A stretch of DNA of 64,000 nt from Enterococcus raffinosus (GCF_018917525.1 NZ_JAHLOS010000003.1:62001-126000), one strand, 5' to 3'. Positions 14,881-23,994 are shown, counted from the stretch's first letter. A program made the numbers and translations. Notes: a model not told the origin generated them from the sequence alone.

Positions 14881-16461
14881 ATGAATATGCGAAAGACCTT
14901 TTTGCTAAGTAGCGCGAGTGCGTTGATCATAGTATTTCTTTTTACCATGGCAGTTGTACTGAATGCGCAATGGCTGACTCATTTAGATCAGCTATTCATT
15001 CAATATCGATTGCCTGATATTTCGGCCGTAACAACTTTTGTGGGTGTGATTGCTAAATTCGCTACGATTGGTCCAATGCTTGTAGTTTTTAGCCTTATTA
15101 GTATTTTTTTACTGCGAAGCAATTTTAAAGCGTTGACTATTTGGTGTCTTGGAAATCTGATCCTTATAAGTGGAATAGGATACTTGCTGAAACAGCTCAT
15201 CCAACGATCGCGGCCTGATCAAATACAATATATCTCACGCTCTTCGTATAGTTTTCCTAGTGGGCATTCGCTTTTGGTCATGACGTTCGTGTGTTCCGTA
15301 TTACTGATTTATTTTTTTATAGAAAAGAAGCCACCGTTAATAATAAAATCGTTATTAATCTTTTTACTGATAACTATTACAGGCGGCAGAATTTATTTGG
15401 GCGTACATTTCTTTAGCGATATTATTGCTGGACTCTTTCTTGGTGGAGGAATTACTTTTGGCACAGCCAGTCTTTTTTACCCCTATTTACGACAAAAGAG
15501 TTCAGTGCAGGATCGCAAAGTTAAATTTATGACATGGCAAAAGGTGTTGTTAAGCATCTTGGCAATGTTAGTTGTACTGGCTGCGGGTGTAAGTGTTTTT
15601 GCTTTAAAAGTTTATCAGGGTTCACAAAAAATGGCGGATTCAATGTATTCTCCGATTGAACGAGAGAAAAAGCAAAAGTCACCAGCAGTTTCCGAACCGA
15701 TAAGCATTTTAATTTTAGGAATTGCAAACGATGCAAAGAGAAAGACAGATTTTCGAGCGAACACGATCATGGTAGCTACTCTGAACAATCAACTGAATAA
15801 AGCAACGCTTGTGAGTATTCCGCGAGATTCCTTTGTTGAAATTGTGGGTGCGGACTATGAGGACAAAATCAATCATGCGCATTCGATTGGAGGACCAGAA
15901 ATGATGATGGATACAGTAGAAAAATTTTTGGACATTCCGATTCATCACTATGTCTCGGTTAATATGGACGGGTTGCAGACCTTGGTGGATGCAGTTGGAG
16001 GAGTCACAGTCGATAATGATTTTGCCTTTTCAGCTGAAGGGATTGACTATCCCAAAGGAAAACAACATTTGAACGGTTGGGAAGCCTTGCAGTATTCACG
16101 GATGCGATACGAAGACCCAACCGGAGATTATGGTCGTCAAGGAAGGCAACGCGAAGTGATGGAATTATTGATCAATAAGCTTCTTTCGGCGAAAAGTATT
16201 TTTAGTTATCAGAAAATTTTAGATGGAATTGGAGAAAACGGAAAGACGGATCTAACCTTTCATCAAATGCAGACTATTTTGACTGGTTATCATTCTTGTC
16301 TGACGGAGATTGATAGTCAGCAGGTACAAGGAGAAGGCTTTATCGGTGATGGATTCACAGGTGAAGAGGGTATTTCTTATCAAAAGATTCCACAAGAAGA
16401 ATCGGATCGGGTAAAGAAGCTCTTGCATAAGCAATTAGCTTTAGAAGAAAGTAAACAATGA
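14881..16461 (+). CDS. PAP2 phosphatase fused to an LCP (LytR-CpsA-Psr) ligase
   Basis: 526 aa. Residues 1-205: a PAP2 lipid-phosphatase domain with all three signatures, KQLIQRSRP, SFPSGHS and GRIYLGVHFFSD, between membrane helices. A further helix (about 222-245) leads to an extracytoplasmic LCP domain (about 275-510). This contains SIPRDSFVEI, INHAHSIGG, MDTVEKFLDIPIHHYVSVNM and YSRMRYEDPTGDYGRQGRQREV, with the arginines and aspartates that hold the polyprenyl pyrophosphate substrate. LCP enzymes attach teichoic acid or polysaccharide to peptidoglycan, and PAP2 enzymes recycle undecaprenyl pyrophosphate. ATG 14881 has GGAGAG 6 nt upstream. Confidence 0.9.
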   Translation: MNMRKTFLLSSASALIIVFLFTMAVVLNAQWLTHLDQLFIQYRLPDISAVTTFVGVIAKFATIGPMLVVFSLISIFLLRSNFKALTIWCLGNLILISGIGYLLKQLIQRSRPDQIQYISRSSYSFPSGHSLLVMTFVCSVLLIYFFIEKKPPLIIKSLLIFLLITITGGRIYLGVHFFSDIIAGLFLGGGITFGTASLFYPYLRQKSSVQDRKVKFMTWQKVLLSILAMLVVLAAGVSVFALKVYQGSQKMADSMYSPIEREKKQKSPAVSEPISILILGIANDAKRKTDFRANTIMVATLNNQLNKATLVSIPRDSFVEIVGADYEDKINHAHSIGGPEMMMDTVEKFLDIPIHHYVSVNMDGLQTLVDAVGGVTVDNDFAFSAEGIDYPKGKQHLNGWEALQYSRMRYEDPTGDYGRQGRQREVMELLINKLLSAKSIFSYQKILDGIGENGKTDLTFHQMQTILTGYHSCLTEIDSQQVQGEGFIGDGFTGEEGISYQKIPQEESDRVKKLLHKQLALEESKQ

Positions 16462-16564
16462 TTCATTTTAGTGATTTCATCTATTTGAATTTTAAATTTA
16501 TTGATCTAAATTTTCTAATTAAAAAATAATTTGCGCTATAATAGCAACAGGAAGGCGGGAAATT

Positions 16565-17413
16565 ATGCTTAGTCAAATAGGTTTATTACTTGTAGTTGGA
16601 GTGTTGGCAGGAATATTAGGGTCAATCTTGGGAATCGGCGGAGGAATTATTTTAACGCCTTTTTTGACGTTAGTGATGGGCTTGGACATTCAGTATGCGA
16701 TCGCTGCTAGCATTGTCTGTGTGATTGCAACAAGTTCTGGTGCAACGATCGCTTATCTGAAGGATGACATGCTGAATTTACGAGTCGCGATGTTTTTAGA
16801 GATTGCGACAACGATCGGAGCCATTGTTGGCGCTTTGCTTTCGGGAGTGGTTCCGACGGGGTTTCTATTTATTTTGTTTGGTGGCTTTTTATTGTTTTCC
16901 GTATTGAATATGATTCAAAAATTACGCGGTAAAACAGATAAAACGATCAATAAATCGGCAGGCGATTCGCTGGCTGAAAAGTTAAAGCTGAATGGTTCAT
17001 ACTATGATAAGGTGCTGGATAAACAAATTAATTATCAAGTAGAGAAGGTGCCAGGAGGCTTTGCTATGATGTTTGGAGCTGGAATTGCTTCAGGATTATT
17101 GGGTATCGGAAGCGGTGTTTTTAAGGTAACGGCAATGGATACCATCATGAAAATGCCCTTAAAGCCATCAAGTGCCACCAGTAATTTGATGATGGGTGTG
17201 ACAGCGGCGGCTTCTGCGATGGTTTATTTTTTCAGTGGGGCCATCTTGCCACAAATTGCGGCGCCGTTAGCCTTGGGTGTGTTAGTTGGAGCAACGGTAG
17301 GCTCTAGGATTATGACACGACTTAAACCAATTGTGATTCGAATGATTTTTATCCCAATTCTATTGTTTATGGGACTTCAAATGGTTCTGCGAGGATTCGG
17401 GGTGATTCTGTAA
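16565..17413 (+). CDS. TSUP/TauE-SafE family anion transporter
   Basis: 282 aa, about eight membrane helices in two homologous halves, each starting with the family glycine-rich signature (GSILGIGGGIILTPFL and SGLLGIGSGVFKV). The family exports or imports sulfite, sulfoacetate and related small anions; the substrate is not evident. A TATAAT at 16537-16542 and GGAAGGCGGG ahead of the ATG support expression from its own promoter. The stop overlaps the start of the DUF1634 gene (TAATG). Confidence 0.9.
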   Translation: MLSQIGLLLVVGVLAGILGSILGIGGGIILTPFLTLVMGLDIQYAIAASIVCVIATSSGATIAYLKDDMLNLRVAMFLEIATTIGAIVGALLSGVVPTGFLFILFGGFLLFSVLNMIQKLRGKTDKTINKSAGDSLAEKLKLNGSYYDKVLDKQINYQVEKVPGGFAMMFGAGIASGLLGIGSGVFKVTAMDTIMKMPLKPSSATSNLMMGVTAAASAMVYFFSGAILPQIAAPLALGVLVGATVGSRIMTRLKPIVIRMIFIPILLFMGLQMVLRGFGVIL

Positions 17414-17769
17414 TGGAAAACAAAGAGGAAATGTTGAAAATCGAACGTTCTATCGGTTATATTCTGAGAATTGGAGTAATTGTTTCTGCTACGATTATTC
17501 TGATTGGCATGATTTTATTATTCTTTCAACCGGCTACCGGTCAAGTGCCACTGAATAGTTTGACACTGATTATTCATGAATTGGTTCAATTAAACGGAGA
17601 AGCGTTTGTTATGTTGGGGCTTTTTTGCTTGATTTTAACACCCGTCTTACGAGTAGTGGTATCAATCTTTGCATTTGCGAAGGAAAAGGATTATTTGTAT
17701 GTTTTCATTACGATCATTGTGCTGATTGTCTTAGTTATCGGTATGAGTTTTGGTTTAGTTGAAAAATAA
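17413..17769 (+). CDS. DUF1634 membrane protein, TSUP partner
   Basis: 118 aa with three membrane helices (about 18-40, 65-88 and 92-114). DUF1634 proteins are typically encoded directly after TauE/SafE transporters, as here with a 1-nt overlap, and are probably an accessory subunit. No catalytic motif is seen. The gene ends at a terminator between converging operons. Confidence 0.85.
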   Translation: MENKEEMLKIERSIGYILRIGVIVSATIILIGMILLFFQPATGQVPLNSLTLIIHELVQLNGEAFVMLGLFCLILTPVLRVVVSIFAFAKEKDYLYVFITIIVLIVLVIGMSFGLVEK

Positions 17770-17774
17770 ATAGT

Positions 17775-17813
17775 AAAAAATCCGACGAACAATACATGTT
17801 GGTCGGATTTTTT
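17775..17813. terminator. Terminator between DUF1634 and hepT
   Basis: AAATCCGAC and GTCGGATTT flank a 15-nt loop, with T-runs on both strands, so it can serve both converging transcripts. Confidence 0.85.
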
Positions 17814-17814
17814 G

Positions 17815-18801
17815 CTAGCTTTTCCGTGATAAAATTTGGCTGGTCAGACGTTCTAATTTTTCTTTTGTGTTGAAATAGTTGTCTGGTAGTTTTCGGATAT
17901 CCTTTAGTGCTTGTTCAGTATACTCGGTTGCCAGCTGCTGTGCGTAGTTTACGCCATCTAATTCTTGAACCAAACGCTGTACTTGCAAGGTATCTTCAAG
18001 AGCCATCTGCTTTTGTTTTTCTAAGTAAGGACGTAATTGACTGTTATCTTGATTGAGCGCATAAATCAACGGCAGGGAATAAACGCCTTGACGTACATCT
18101 TCTAGAACGGGTTTACCTAATGTGGCAGCGTCTGCTTGATAGTCCAATAAATCGTCCATAATTTGAAAGGCGATTCCGATGTTATGACCAATCATGCCAG
18201 CCTTTTTAGCAAAGCGTTCACTATTGCCGCTTTCAAAGGCACCAACTGAACAGCTTAAGGCAAAAAGTTCTGCTGTTTTTCCTGAAATATTCTCCAAATA
18301 CTCTTCAACAGTTTGATCAAGTTTGTAGCGATCATCCATTTGTCCTAACTCGCCATCGAGAATTTTTTCCATACTGCGAGAGTTCAGTTGCAGACTCTTT
18401 AGTGAGGTTGAGTAGTCGGATAATAATTTAAAACAGCAGATAAATAAATAATCTCCAGCGTAAACGGCGGTATCGTTACCAAAGGTGGAACGAATCGTCG
18501 GTAATCCGCGGCGTAATTCAGATTCATCCACGATATCGTCATGAATCAGGGTGGCCGTATGGAGCATTTCGATGGAAGCCGCTAAAGAGGTGGCTTTCTT
18601 TTCATCTTGTTCTGGACCAAATTGAGCAAACAGCAGCTGGTAAGCAGGGCGCAAAAGCTTGCCACCAGCATGGATCATATCCAACACAGCCGATTCGACT
18701 TTTTTATTTTTTAATTTCACCACATCCTCCATTAATTGGAGGGTCGTGGTTAACTGCTTAGCAAGATCAGGATAATCTTGCCACATGGGATGAAGTTTCA
18801 T
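17815..18801 (-). CDS. hepT: Polyprenyl (heptaprenyl-type) diphosphate synthase
   Basis: 328 aa, an all-helical trans-isoprenyl diphosphate synthase that makes the side chain for (demethyl)menaquinone. The first aspartate-rich motif is in LIHDDIVDESELRRG and the second in AFQIMDDLLDYQ; GGKLLRPAY binds the diphosphate. In the Listeria-type EET locus the equivalent gene is dmkB. ATG 18801 has AAGGA upstream inside the end of eetB (13-nt gap), so hepT is the last gene of eetA-eetB-hepT. Confidence 0.92.
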   Translation of the reverse strand: MKLHPMWQDYPDLAKQLTTTLQLMEDVVKLKNKKVESAVLDMIHAGGKLLRPAYQLLFAQFGPEQDEKKATSLAASIEMLHTATLIHDDIVDESELRRGLPTIRSTFGNDTAVYAGDYLFICCFKLLSDYSTSLKSLQLNSRSMEKILDGELGQMDDRYKLDQTVEEYLENISGKTAELFALSCSVGAFESGNSERFAKKAGMIGHNIGIAFQIMDDLLDYQADAATLGKPVLEDVRQGVYSLPLIYALNQDNSQLRPYLEKQKQMALEDTLQVQRLVQELDGVNYAQQLATEYTEQALKDIRKLPDNYFNTKEKLERLTSQILSRKS

Positions 18802-18814
18802 TTTGGCTATCCTT

Positions 18815-19363
18815 CTAATCCTTTTTCAGATTTTTTTTCGATTCATAATCTAATTGGAATTTTTGCAATGCACGTACGTGAACTAACAAATAATTACCGG
18901 CGATACCAATGACGATACCGGCAAGAATGCCAAGTAGGGACATAACTGGCAAATAAAGCATAACGGTCCAAGATTGCGCGATCCAGCTGGCGACGAAGAG
19001 CTGGCCAACGTTATGGAGAAAACCGCCGGCAGCGCTGATTCCGATGATGCTAACACGTTTAGGTCCAAGACTCTTCACTAGAAGCATACCGAAGTAGCTC
19101 AACAATGATCCGCTCATGCTATATAAAAAGGTTGAGATGGTTCCGCCTAAAAGGGTTGTTAGAATCAGACGCATCCAAATCAAACGAAAACTGTCTCTTT
19201 TGGGCATCGTAAAAATCGCAACGATGGTGATTAAATTGGCGAGTCCTAGTTTTGCCCCAGGCGCGAAGGCGAAGGGGGAAGGAAACATATTTTCAATCAA
19301 CCCCAAGATGACACCCTGGGCTACTAGGAGTGCTATGTAAATTAATTTTTGTGTTTTATTCAT
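18815..19363 (-). CDS. eetB: EetB-like membrane protein (Gx transporter/HepS-I family)
   Basis: 182 aa with about five membrane helices. It resembles the heptaprenyl diphosphate synthase component I / Gx-transporter family (GLIENMFPSPFAFAPGAKLGLANLITIVA, SMSGSLLSYFGMLLVKSLG, SAAGGFLHNVGQLFVA). In Gram-positive EET loci this protein is EetB, which with EetA is thought to help electrons cross from the quinone pool to extracellular flavins. It lies between eetA and hepT with short gaps. Confidence 0.85.
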   Translation of the reverse strand: MNKTQKLIYIALLVAQGVILGLIENMFPSPFAFAPGAKLGLANLITIVAIFTMPKRDSFRLIWMRLILTTLLGGTISTFLYSMSGSLLSYFGMLLVKSLGPKRVSIIGISAAGGFLHNVGQLFVASWIAQSWTVMLYLPVMSLLGILAGIVIGIAGNYLLVHVRALQKFQLDYESKKNLKKD

Positions 19364-19374
19364 AGTAAAAGCAG

Positions 19375-19788
19375 CTAATAGATGACACTGCCGGGTTCCC
19401 CTCCGTCTGAGGATTTGATTTCAATTAATAATTTGTGAGGCAAACAAACAATCGTTTCACCTGATTGGTCGATCCAGCCGCGACGTACACAGATTTGGTC
19501 ACCGCAGTTCGCTTCTTTAATCCGAATTCGACCTTCTTTGATTTCAATCAAATTATAGTCGCCATCCTTATCTTCGTAGCGATAAGTGTAGCTCTGTGAC
19601 TTATCTGAAAGATCAAAGGTCTTGATTTCTTGTCCATCAACAGAAAGAACCGCCTCTTGCATTGGACTGGCAGTGCGATTGAGACTAAAGACCACAACGG
19701 GAGCAAAAGAGAGCACGACTAGAATGAGAACGATGATGCCATCCCAAGGCCGCAGCAAACTATTTTTTGCAAAATCCTTCAGCTTCAA
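19375..19788 (-). CDS. eetA: EetA-like protein (NusG domain II)
   Basis: 137 aa: one N-terminal membrane helix (WDGIIVLILVVLSFAPVVVFSL), then an extracytoplasmic NusG-domain-II-type beta domain (NLIEIKEGRIRIKEANCGDQICVRRGWI, TIVCLPHKLLIEIK). This is the EetA architecture. The start is taken as TTG 19788, which has GAGG 8 nt upstream; a TTG at 19812 in frame is possible but less well placed. First gene of the minus-strand eetA-eetB-hepT unit, downstream of ndh2 and its terminator. Confidence 0.85.
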   Translation of the reverse strand: MKLKDFAKNSLLRPWDGIIVLILVVLSFAPVVVFSLNRTASPMQEAVLSVDGQEIKTFDLSDKSQSYTYRYEDKDGDYNLIEIKEGRIRIKEANCGDQICVRRGWIDQSGETIVCLPHKLLIEIKSSDGGEPGSVIY

Positions 19789-19861
19789 ATTATACACCTC
19801 ATTTATCCTCACTTGAGCATTTCATACTAATGTTTGCTTCTTTTTCTTATCATAACATAAA

Positions 19862-19900
19862 GAAAGTTCTAAAGAGAAAATCAAGCCCTTTAGAACTTTC
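19862..19900 (-). terminator. Terminator of ndh2
   Basis: A perfect 13-bp stem (GAAAGTTCTAAAG / CTTTAGAACTTTC) with a 13-nt loop, followed on the minus strand by a short T-rich run. The weak run may allow read-through into eetA. Confidence 0.7.
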
Positions 19901-19927
19901 CTTCACTATTCGTCAAATAAATTTGAC

Positions 19928-21874
19928 TTATTTTTTTCCGTAGATTGATCTTGGTGTTCCATACCACCATTTTCCGACAGTTCGTTGAATCCAAGGAATC
20001 ACCCAGCGATCAAGACCAAGCGCTCGACCAGATCCGTTCATCAAAGCAAACGCTACGAAGATAAACCAAATGTTTACCCAGAAGAACATGCCAGATAGAC
20101 AGAAGACTACGGTCAAACCAATCGTTGCAGCACTTGCTAACCATGTGAATAGTCCGAAGATTAAGGCTAATGCAATACCAATCTCAACAAAAGTCATAAA
20201 TTTTTGCATAAATAATGCAACGTCTCTATTTGGCATCATGAATTCCATGATATTTGAAAACCAGTGAGGCATTTTTTCAAAAACCGGCATTGGATTTTCA
20301 CCAAAAGCATAACTGAAACCAAAATGTGTCGCAGCAGTAGCAGCCGCGTCAGTCGCGCCGCCAGCCGCTCCAGTTGCTGCGGTCGTTGCTTCAGCTGCGT
20401 GTGATCCAGCTGCGGATGCACCCGTTGTTACTTGCTCTTGCAACCAAGGGAAGGGGAAGACAACATTGTCAGTAAACCATGAGCCGCTTCCAAACCAAGA
20501 GCTTGGATTCAAATAGCTGCCGTCGCCGACAACTTTTTTTGAGGCTTCGATTAGCCACATAGAGCCATAGAAGACCCGTAATGGAACACTCCACAATACG
20601 TTTCCGTAACGAGAAGAATGTCCGCGAGTTACGTTGCGATCGTTCTTGATGTGGAAAAATTCGTGCATCATGTATTGGAACATGTAGTAGCCTGAACGAA
20701 TCGTAAAGAAGTACAGCAGATTGACTAAATGTTTAACCACGATCGCTAAGAAGCCTGATAGATGGATTTTATCCATCAAATTAGCAACACCCCATTTAGA
20801 TCCAATTGAAACCATAAATCCTTGATAATTACTCTTAAATTCGTGTTTCGGTGTGTTCTTGATTTTCGCAACGATATTAGCAGCTGCTGTATGTCCAGTT
20901 TGTTCAGCAGCTTGAACTATTTGCGGGGTTGGCTTGCCATCGTTGTTTTCTTCATAATGAACCAAATCTCCGATGATATAGATATCTTTGTCCTCGTAAC
21001 CCTTTGCTTGCATGTATTCATTGGCGTACAAGCGTTGACCGCGGGCAGTTTCCAAACCGAAATCCGCCGCATCGGAGGTTCCCTTGACACCAGCAGTCCA
21101 AATCAAAGTGTTTGTTGGAATTTGCGAACCATCTTTTAGGACGATGTAATCAGCAGTTACCTCAGTGATTGGAGCACCTTTCTTCAGTTGAATACCTTTT
21201 TTCATCATGAAACGCTCTGCTTTTTCCGCGTCTTTACGGTCTAGCATATTTAGGATAGTAGGAAGGGCTTCAACAACCATTAGAGTAAACTCTTCAGGGC
21301 GTAATTTGTGTTCCTTAGCTAAAACAGTCTTCCATTCCATTAATTCGCCGATCATTTCGATTCCGGTAAAACCAGAACCACAAACCACAAAAGTGAGCAT
21401 AGCACGGCGTGTAGCTTCATCGGGCTCCAAGGCAGCTTTTGCTACGGTATCTTCAATGTGTTTTCTGATCTTAATTGCATCTTCCATTGACCATAAGGTA
21501 AAGCCGTGTTCTTTAACACCAGGTGTACCAAAATCATTTGGTTCGCCGCCCATACCGATAATTAATTGATCAAAAGGGTATTTGCCTAATTTGGTTTTGA
21601 CGATTTTTTTCTCTTTATCGATACCAATAACAGTATCTGTAACTAATGAAACATTTTTCTGACGAGCAAATAACCGCTGTAAATCGTATTGGACTGCGTC
21701 TGGTTCTACGCGTCCGCCAGCTACTTCATGTAATTCGGTCATCATTGTATGGTAAGAGTGACGATCGATCAAGGTGATCTCAACATCATCTTTTTTTAGC
21801 TTTTTGGCCATGAACTTCGTTGCTGAAACACCTGCATACCCTGCACCCACAACAACAATTTTCTGTTTTGCCAT
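19928..21874 (-). CDS. ndh2: Type II NADH dehydrogenase with C-terminal DoxX-like membrane domain
   Basis: 648 aa. Residues 1-400 are an NDH-2 flavoprotein: FAD-binding VVVGAGYAGVSATKFM, NADH-binding VVCGSGFTGIEMIGEL, TLIWTAGVKG and DIYIIGDLVHYE. A membrane-proximal part is followed by an Ala/Thr-rich linker (about 500-545) and then a four-helix DoxX-like domain (about 555-640). EET-type Ndh2 proteins have this extra membrane domain, unlike the shorter aerobic NDH-2, and reduce DMK for extracellular electron transfer. ATG 21874 has AAGGAGCGG; the frame open to 21940 is not needed. Confidence 0.92.
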   Translation of the reverse strand: MAKQKIVVVGAGYAGVSATKFMAKKLKKDDVEITLIDRHSYHTMMTELHEVAGGRVEPDAVQYDLQRLFARQKNVSLVTDTVIGIDKEKKIVKTKLGKYPFDQLIIGMGGEPNDFGTPGVKEHGFTLWSMEDAIKIRKHIEDTVAKAALEPDEATRRAMLTFVVCGSGFTGIEMIGELMEWKTVLAKEHKLRPEEFTLMVVEALPTILNMLDRKDAEKAERFMMKKGIQLKKGAPITEVTADYIVLKDGSQIPTNTLIWTAGVKGTSDAADFGLETARGQRLYANEYMQAKGYEDKDIYIIGDLVHYEENNDGKPTPQIVQAAEQTGHTAAANIVAKIKNTPKHEFKSNYQGFMVSIGSKWGVANLMDKIHLSGFLAIVVKHLVNLLYFFTIRSGYYMFQYMMHEFFHIKNDRNVTRGHSSRYGNVLWSVPLRVFYGSMWLIEASKKVVGDGSYLNPSSWFGSGSWFTDNVVFPFPWLQEQVTTGASAAGSHAAEATTAATGAAGGATDAAATAATHFGFSYAFGENPMPVFEKMPHWFSNIMEFMMPNRDVALFMQKFMTFVEIGIALALIFGLFTWLASAATIGLTVVFCLSGMFFWVNIWFIFVAFALMNGSGRALGLDRWVIPWIQRTVGKWWYGTPRSIYGKK

Positions 21875-21948
21875 TGATAATCCGCTCCTTCTAAATGATA
21901 ATGACTGCACAATTATAATAAATTGATAATACCTGAACAATCGACTAC

Positions 21949-21977
21949 ATTATACATATAGTTCATTTTTTTGTCTA
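21949..21977 (-). promoter_or_regulatory. Promoter of ndh2
   Basis: On the minus strand TAGACA (21972-21977), a 17-nt spacer and a perfect TATAAT (21949-21954), about 75 nt before the start codon. It lies in the intergenic region shared with divergent pplA. No clear pplA promoter could be assigned. Confidence 0.7.
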
Positions 21978-22129
21978 TAAGAACTATTCTAAAGTAATAT
22001 TAACGGTTTTCTGATAATACGATTAAAAAACAATAGTTATATATAGTATTTGATGTACAAAAACGTAGGGATGTTTTAGAATGATTTTGTTTAAAGAATC
22101 ACAAAAAAATAAAAAGGTGGAGTTTAATC

Positions 22130-23026
22130 ATGAAAATGAAAAAAATCGTATCTGGATTTGCAGTGGTAGCTTTTTCTACACTAGCGTTAGCTGCTTGTGG
22201 CGGAAATGATGATAAAGATACAGCAGCTAGTTCTTCAACAAGCTCTTCTGAGGCAGTTAAACCAGCGGAAAAAGTAGCAGGTGGGGATTTAAAAGATGGT
22301 ACCTACAAGCTTGAAGAAAAAAATTATGCAAACGGCTACCGTGTTGTTTTTGATATGACCGTTAAGGATGGAAAAATCACGAAATCTAACTACGATTATC
22401 TAAATGAAGACGGGAAATCTAAAAAAGATGACGCGGATTACGAAAAGAACATGAAAGAAAAAACAAAAACAGGTCCTAAGGAATACATTCCAGAATTGAA
22501 CAAATCTTTAGAACAAACACAAAATCCAGATGCAGTTGAAGTAGTAACAGGTGCCACTCATTCAAGTGAAAACTTCAAAAACTATTCTCAACAATTAGTC
22601 CAAGCAGCTCAAGCTGGCGATACGAAAACAATTGAAATCGACAATGGCGCTGATCTGAAAGACGGCACTTACAAGTTAGAAGAAAAGAATTACTCAAATG
22701 GCTACCGTACAATCTTCAGCATGACTGTAGCTGGCGGAAAAATTACTGAATCTAACTTTGATATGGTAGACAAAGACGGCAAATCTAAAAAAGATGATGC
22801 GGACTACGAAAAGAATATGAAAGCTAAAAGCGGTGTTGGTCCAAAAGAATATATCGAACAATTAAACAAAGGTTTAGTTGAAAAAGGTGCTCCTGCAGAC
22901 GTTGAAGTGGTAACAGGCGCGACACATTCTTCACACGCATTCCAAACATACGCTGCACAATTAGTAAACGCAGCTGAAAAAGGCGACACAACTGCAATTC
23001 AAGTTGATAACATCGTCACTAAATAA
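22130..23026 (+). CDS. pplA: FMN-binding extracellular electron transfer lipoprotein
   Basis: 298 aa surface lipoprotein. The signal peptide ends in a lipobox at Cys23 (LAAC). A Ser/Thr-rich linker follows, then two tandem FMN-binding domains (about 54-155 and 165-290), each starting DLKDGTYKLEEKNY and ending in the flavinylation motif VTGATHSS (Thr143 and Thr255). ApbE would attach FMN there, and the protein passes electrons to Fe(III) or other outside acceptors. The repeats are very similar to one another. AAGGTGGAG precedes the ATG. The signal peptide's last eight residues resemble a sex-pheromone precursor. Confidence 0.94.
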   Translation: MKMKKIVSGFAVVAFSTLALAACGGNDDKDTAASSSTSSSEAVKPAEKVAGGDLKDGTYKLEEKNYANGYRVVFDMTVKDGKITKSNYDYLNEDGKSKKDDADYEKNMKEKTKTGPKEYIPELNKSLEQTQNPDAVEVVTGATHSSENFKNYSQQLVQAAQAGDTKTIEIDNGADLKDGTYKLEEKNYSNGYRTIFSMTVAGGKITESNFDMVDKDGKSKKDDADYEKNMKAKSGVGPKEYIEQLNKGLVEKGAPADVEVVTGATHSSHAFQTYAAQLVNAAEKGDTTAIQVDNIVTK

Positions 23027-23053
23027 TAATTCCTTTATTTTAGGGAATCTTAG

Positions 23054-23082
23054 AAGAGCTGGGGTTTCCCCAGCTCTTTTTT
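23054..23082 (+). terminator. Terminator of pplA
   Basis: A perfect 11-bp GC-rich stem AAGAGCTGGGG / CCCCAGCTCTT, TTT loop, then a T-run. The first repeat unit begins within this T-run. Confidence 0.95.
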
Positions 23083-23875
23083 GCTAGTTTTGCTTTTGGC
23101 AGTTTATATGAATTAAGGTCAGGTTAACAGAGGATAGTAAAAAAAACGGTTGAACTGTTTAGCAAAATAGTATGCGTGCTGAAAATCCGACTCATTTTTC
23201 AAGGGTTTGGAAAAATGATTTCATTCAAATGAGGTAGCTTTCAGTCCAACTTTTCGCAGTTATAAATCAATAGTAGATTGAAAAAATCTTTAATCTTTAA
23301 AGTAATAGTACAGTGTAGTTGGATGATATGTCAGCGAACTTAAAAATAAATTTTGTCAAAAATTTATTTCCTAAGATAAGAGATGACTTGCTAGTTTTGC
23401 TTTTGGCAGTTTATGTGAATCAAGGTCAGGTTAACAGAGGATAGTAAAAAAACGGTTGAACTGTTTAGCAAAATAGTATGCGTGCCGAAAATCCGACTCA
23501 TTTTTCAAGGGTTTGGAAAAATGATTTCATTCAAATGAGGTAGCTTTCAGTCCAACTTTTCGCAGTTATAAATCAATAGTAGATTGAAAAAATCTTTAAT
23601 CTTTAAAGTAATAGTACAGTGTAGTTGGATGATATGTCAGCGAACTTAAAAATAAATTTTGTCAAAAATTTATTTCCTAAGATAAGAGATGACTTGCTAG
23701 TTTTGCTTTTGGCAGTTTATGTGAATCAAGGTCAGGTTAACAGAGGATAGTAAAAAAACGGTTGAACTGTTTAGCAAAATAGTATGCGTGCCGAAAATCC
23801 GACTCATTTTTCAAGGGTTTGGAAAAATGATTTCATTCAAATGAGGTAGCTTTCAGTCCAACTTTTCGCAGTTAT
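23081..23875 (+). repeat. About 2.6 tandem copies of a 306-bp repeat
   Basis: Copies at 23081-23387 (307 bp, one extra A), 23388-23693 (306 bp) and 23694-23875 (partial, diverging after GCAGTTAT). Copies two and three look almost identical, while copy one differs at a few sites. Each contains GTTTTGCTTTTGGCAG, GAACTGTTTAGCAAAATAGTATGCG, a CTCATTTTTC...GAAAAATGA stem, and the full copies end with an AAATAAATTTT-GTC-AAAAATTTATTT hairpin. No ORF of note. It fills the gap between pplA and apbE. Confidence 0.95.
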
Positions 23876-23994
23876 TCATAAATAATCGATAGCAATCAGG
23901 AAATTAGCTGTTTTTAAATAAATCAACATAGAAAATTTGTCTTAAACACGCTATGATAAGGTGACAAAATTTTGAATACAAAGGAAGTAGCGAA

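Noticed and set aside
23081-23875. Possible insertion sequence
   Set aside because: No transposase, no terminal inverted repeats or target duplication; simple head-to-tail tandem copies.
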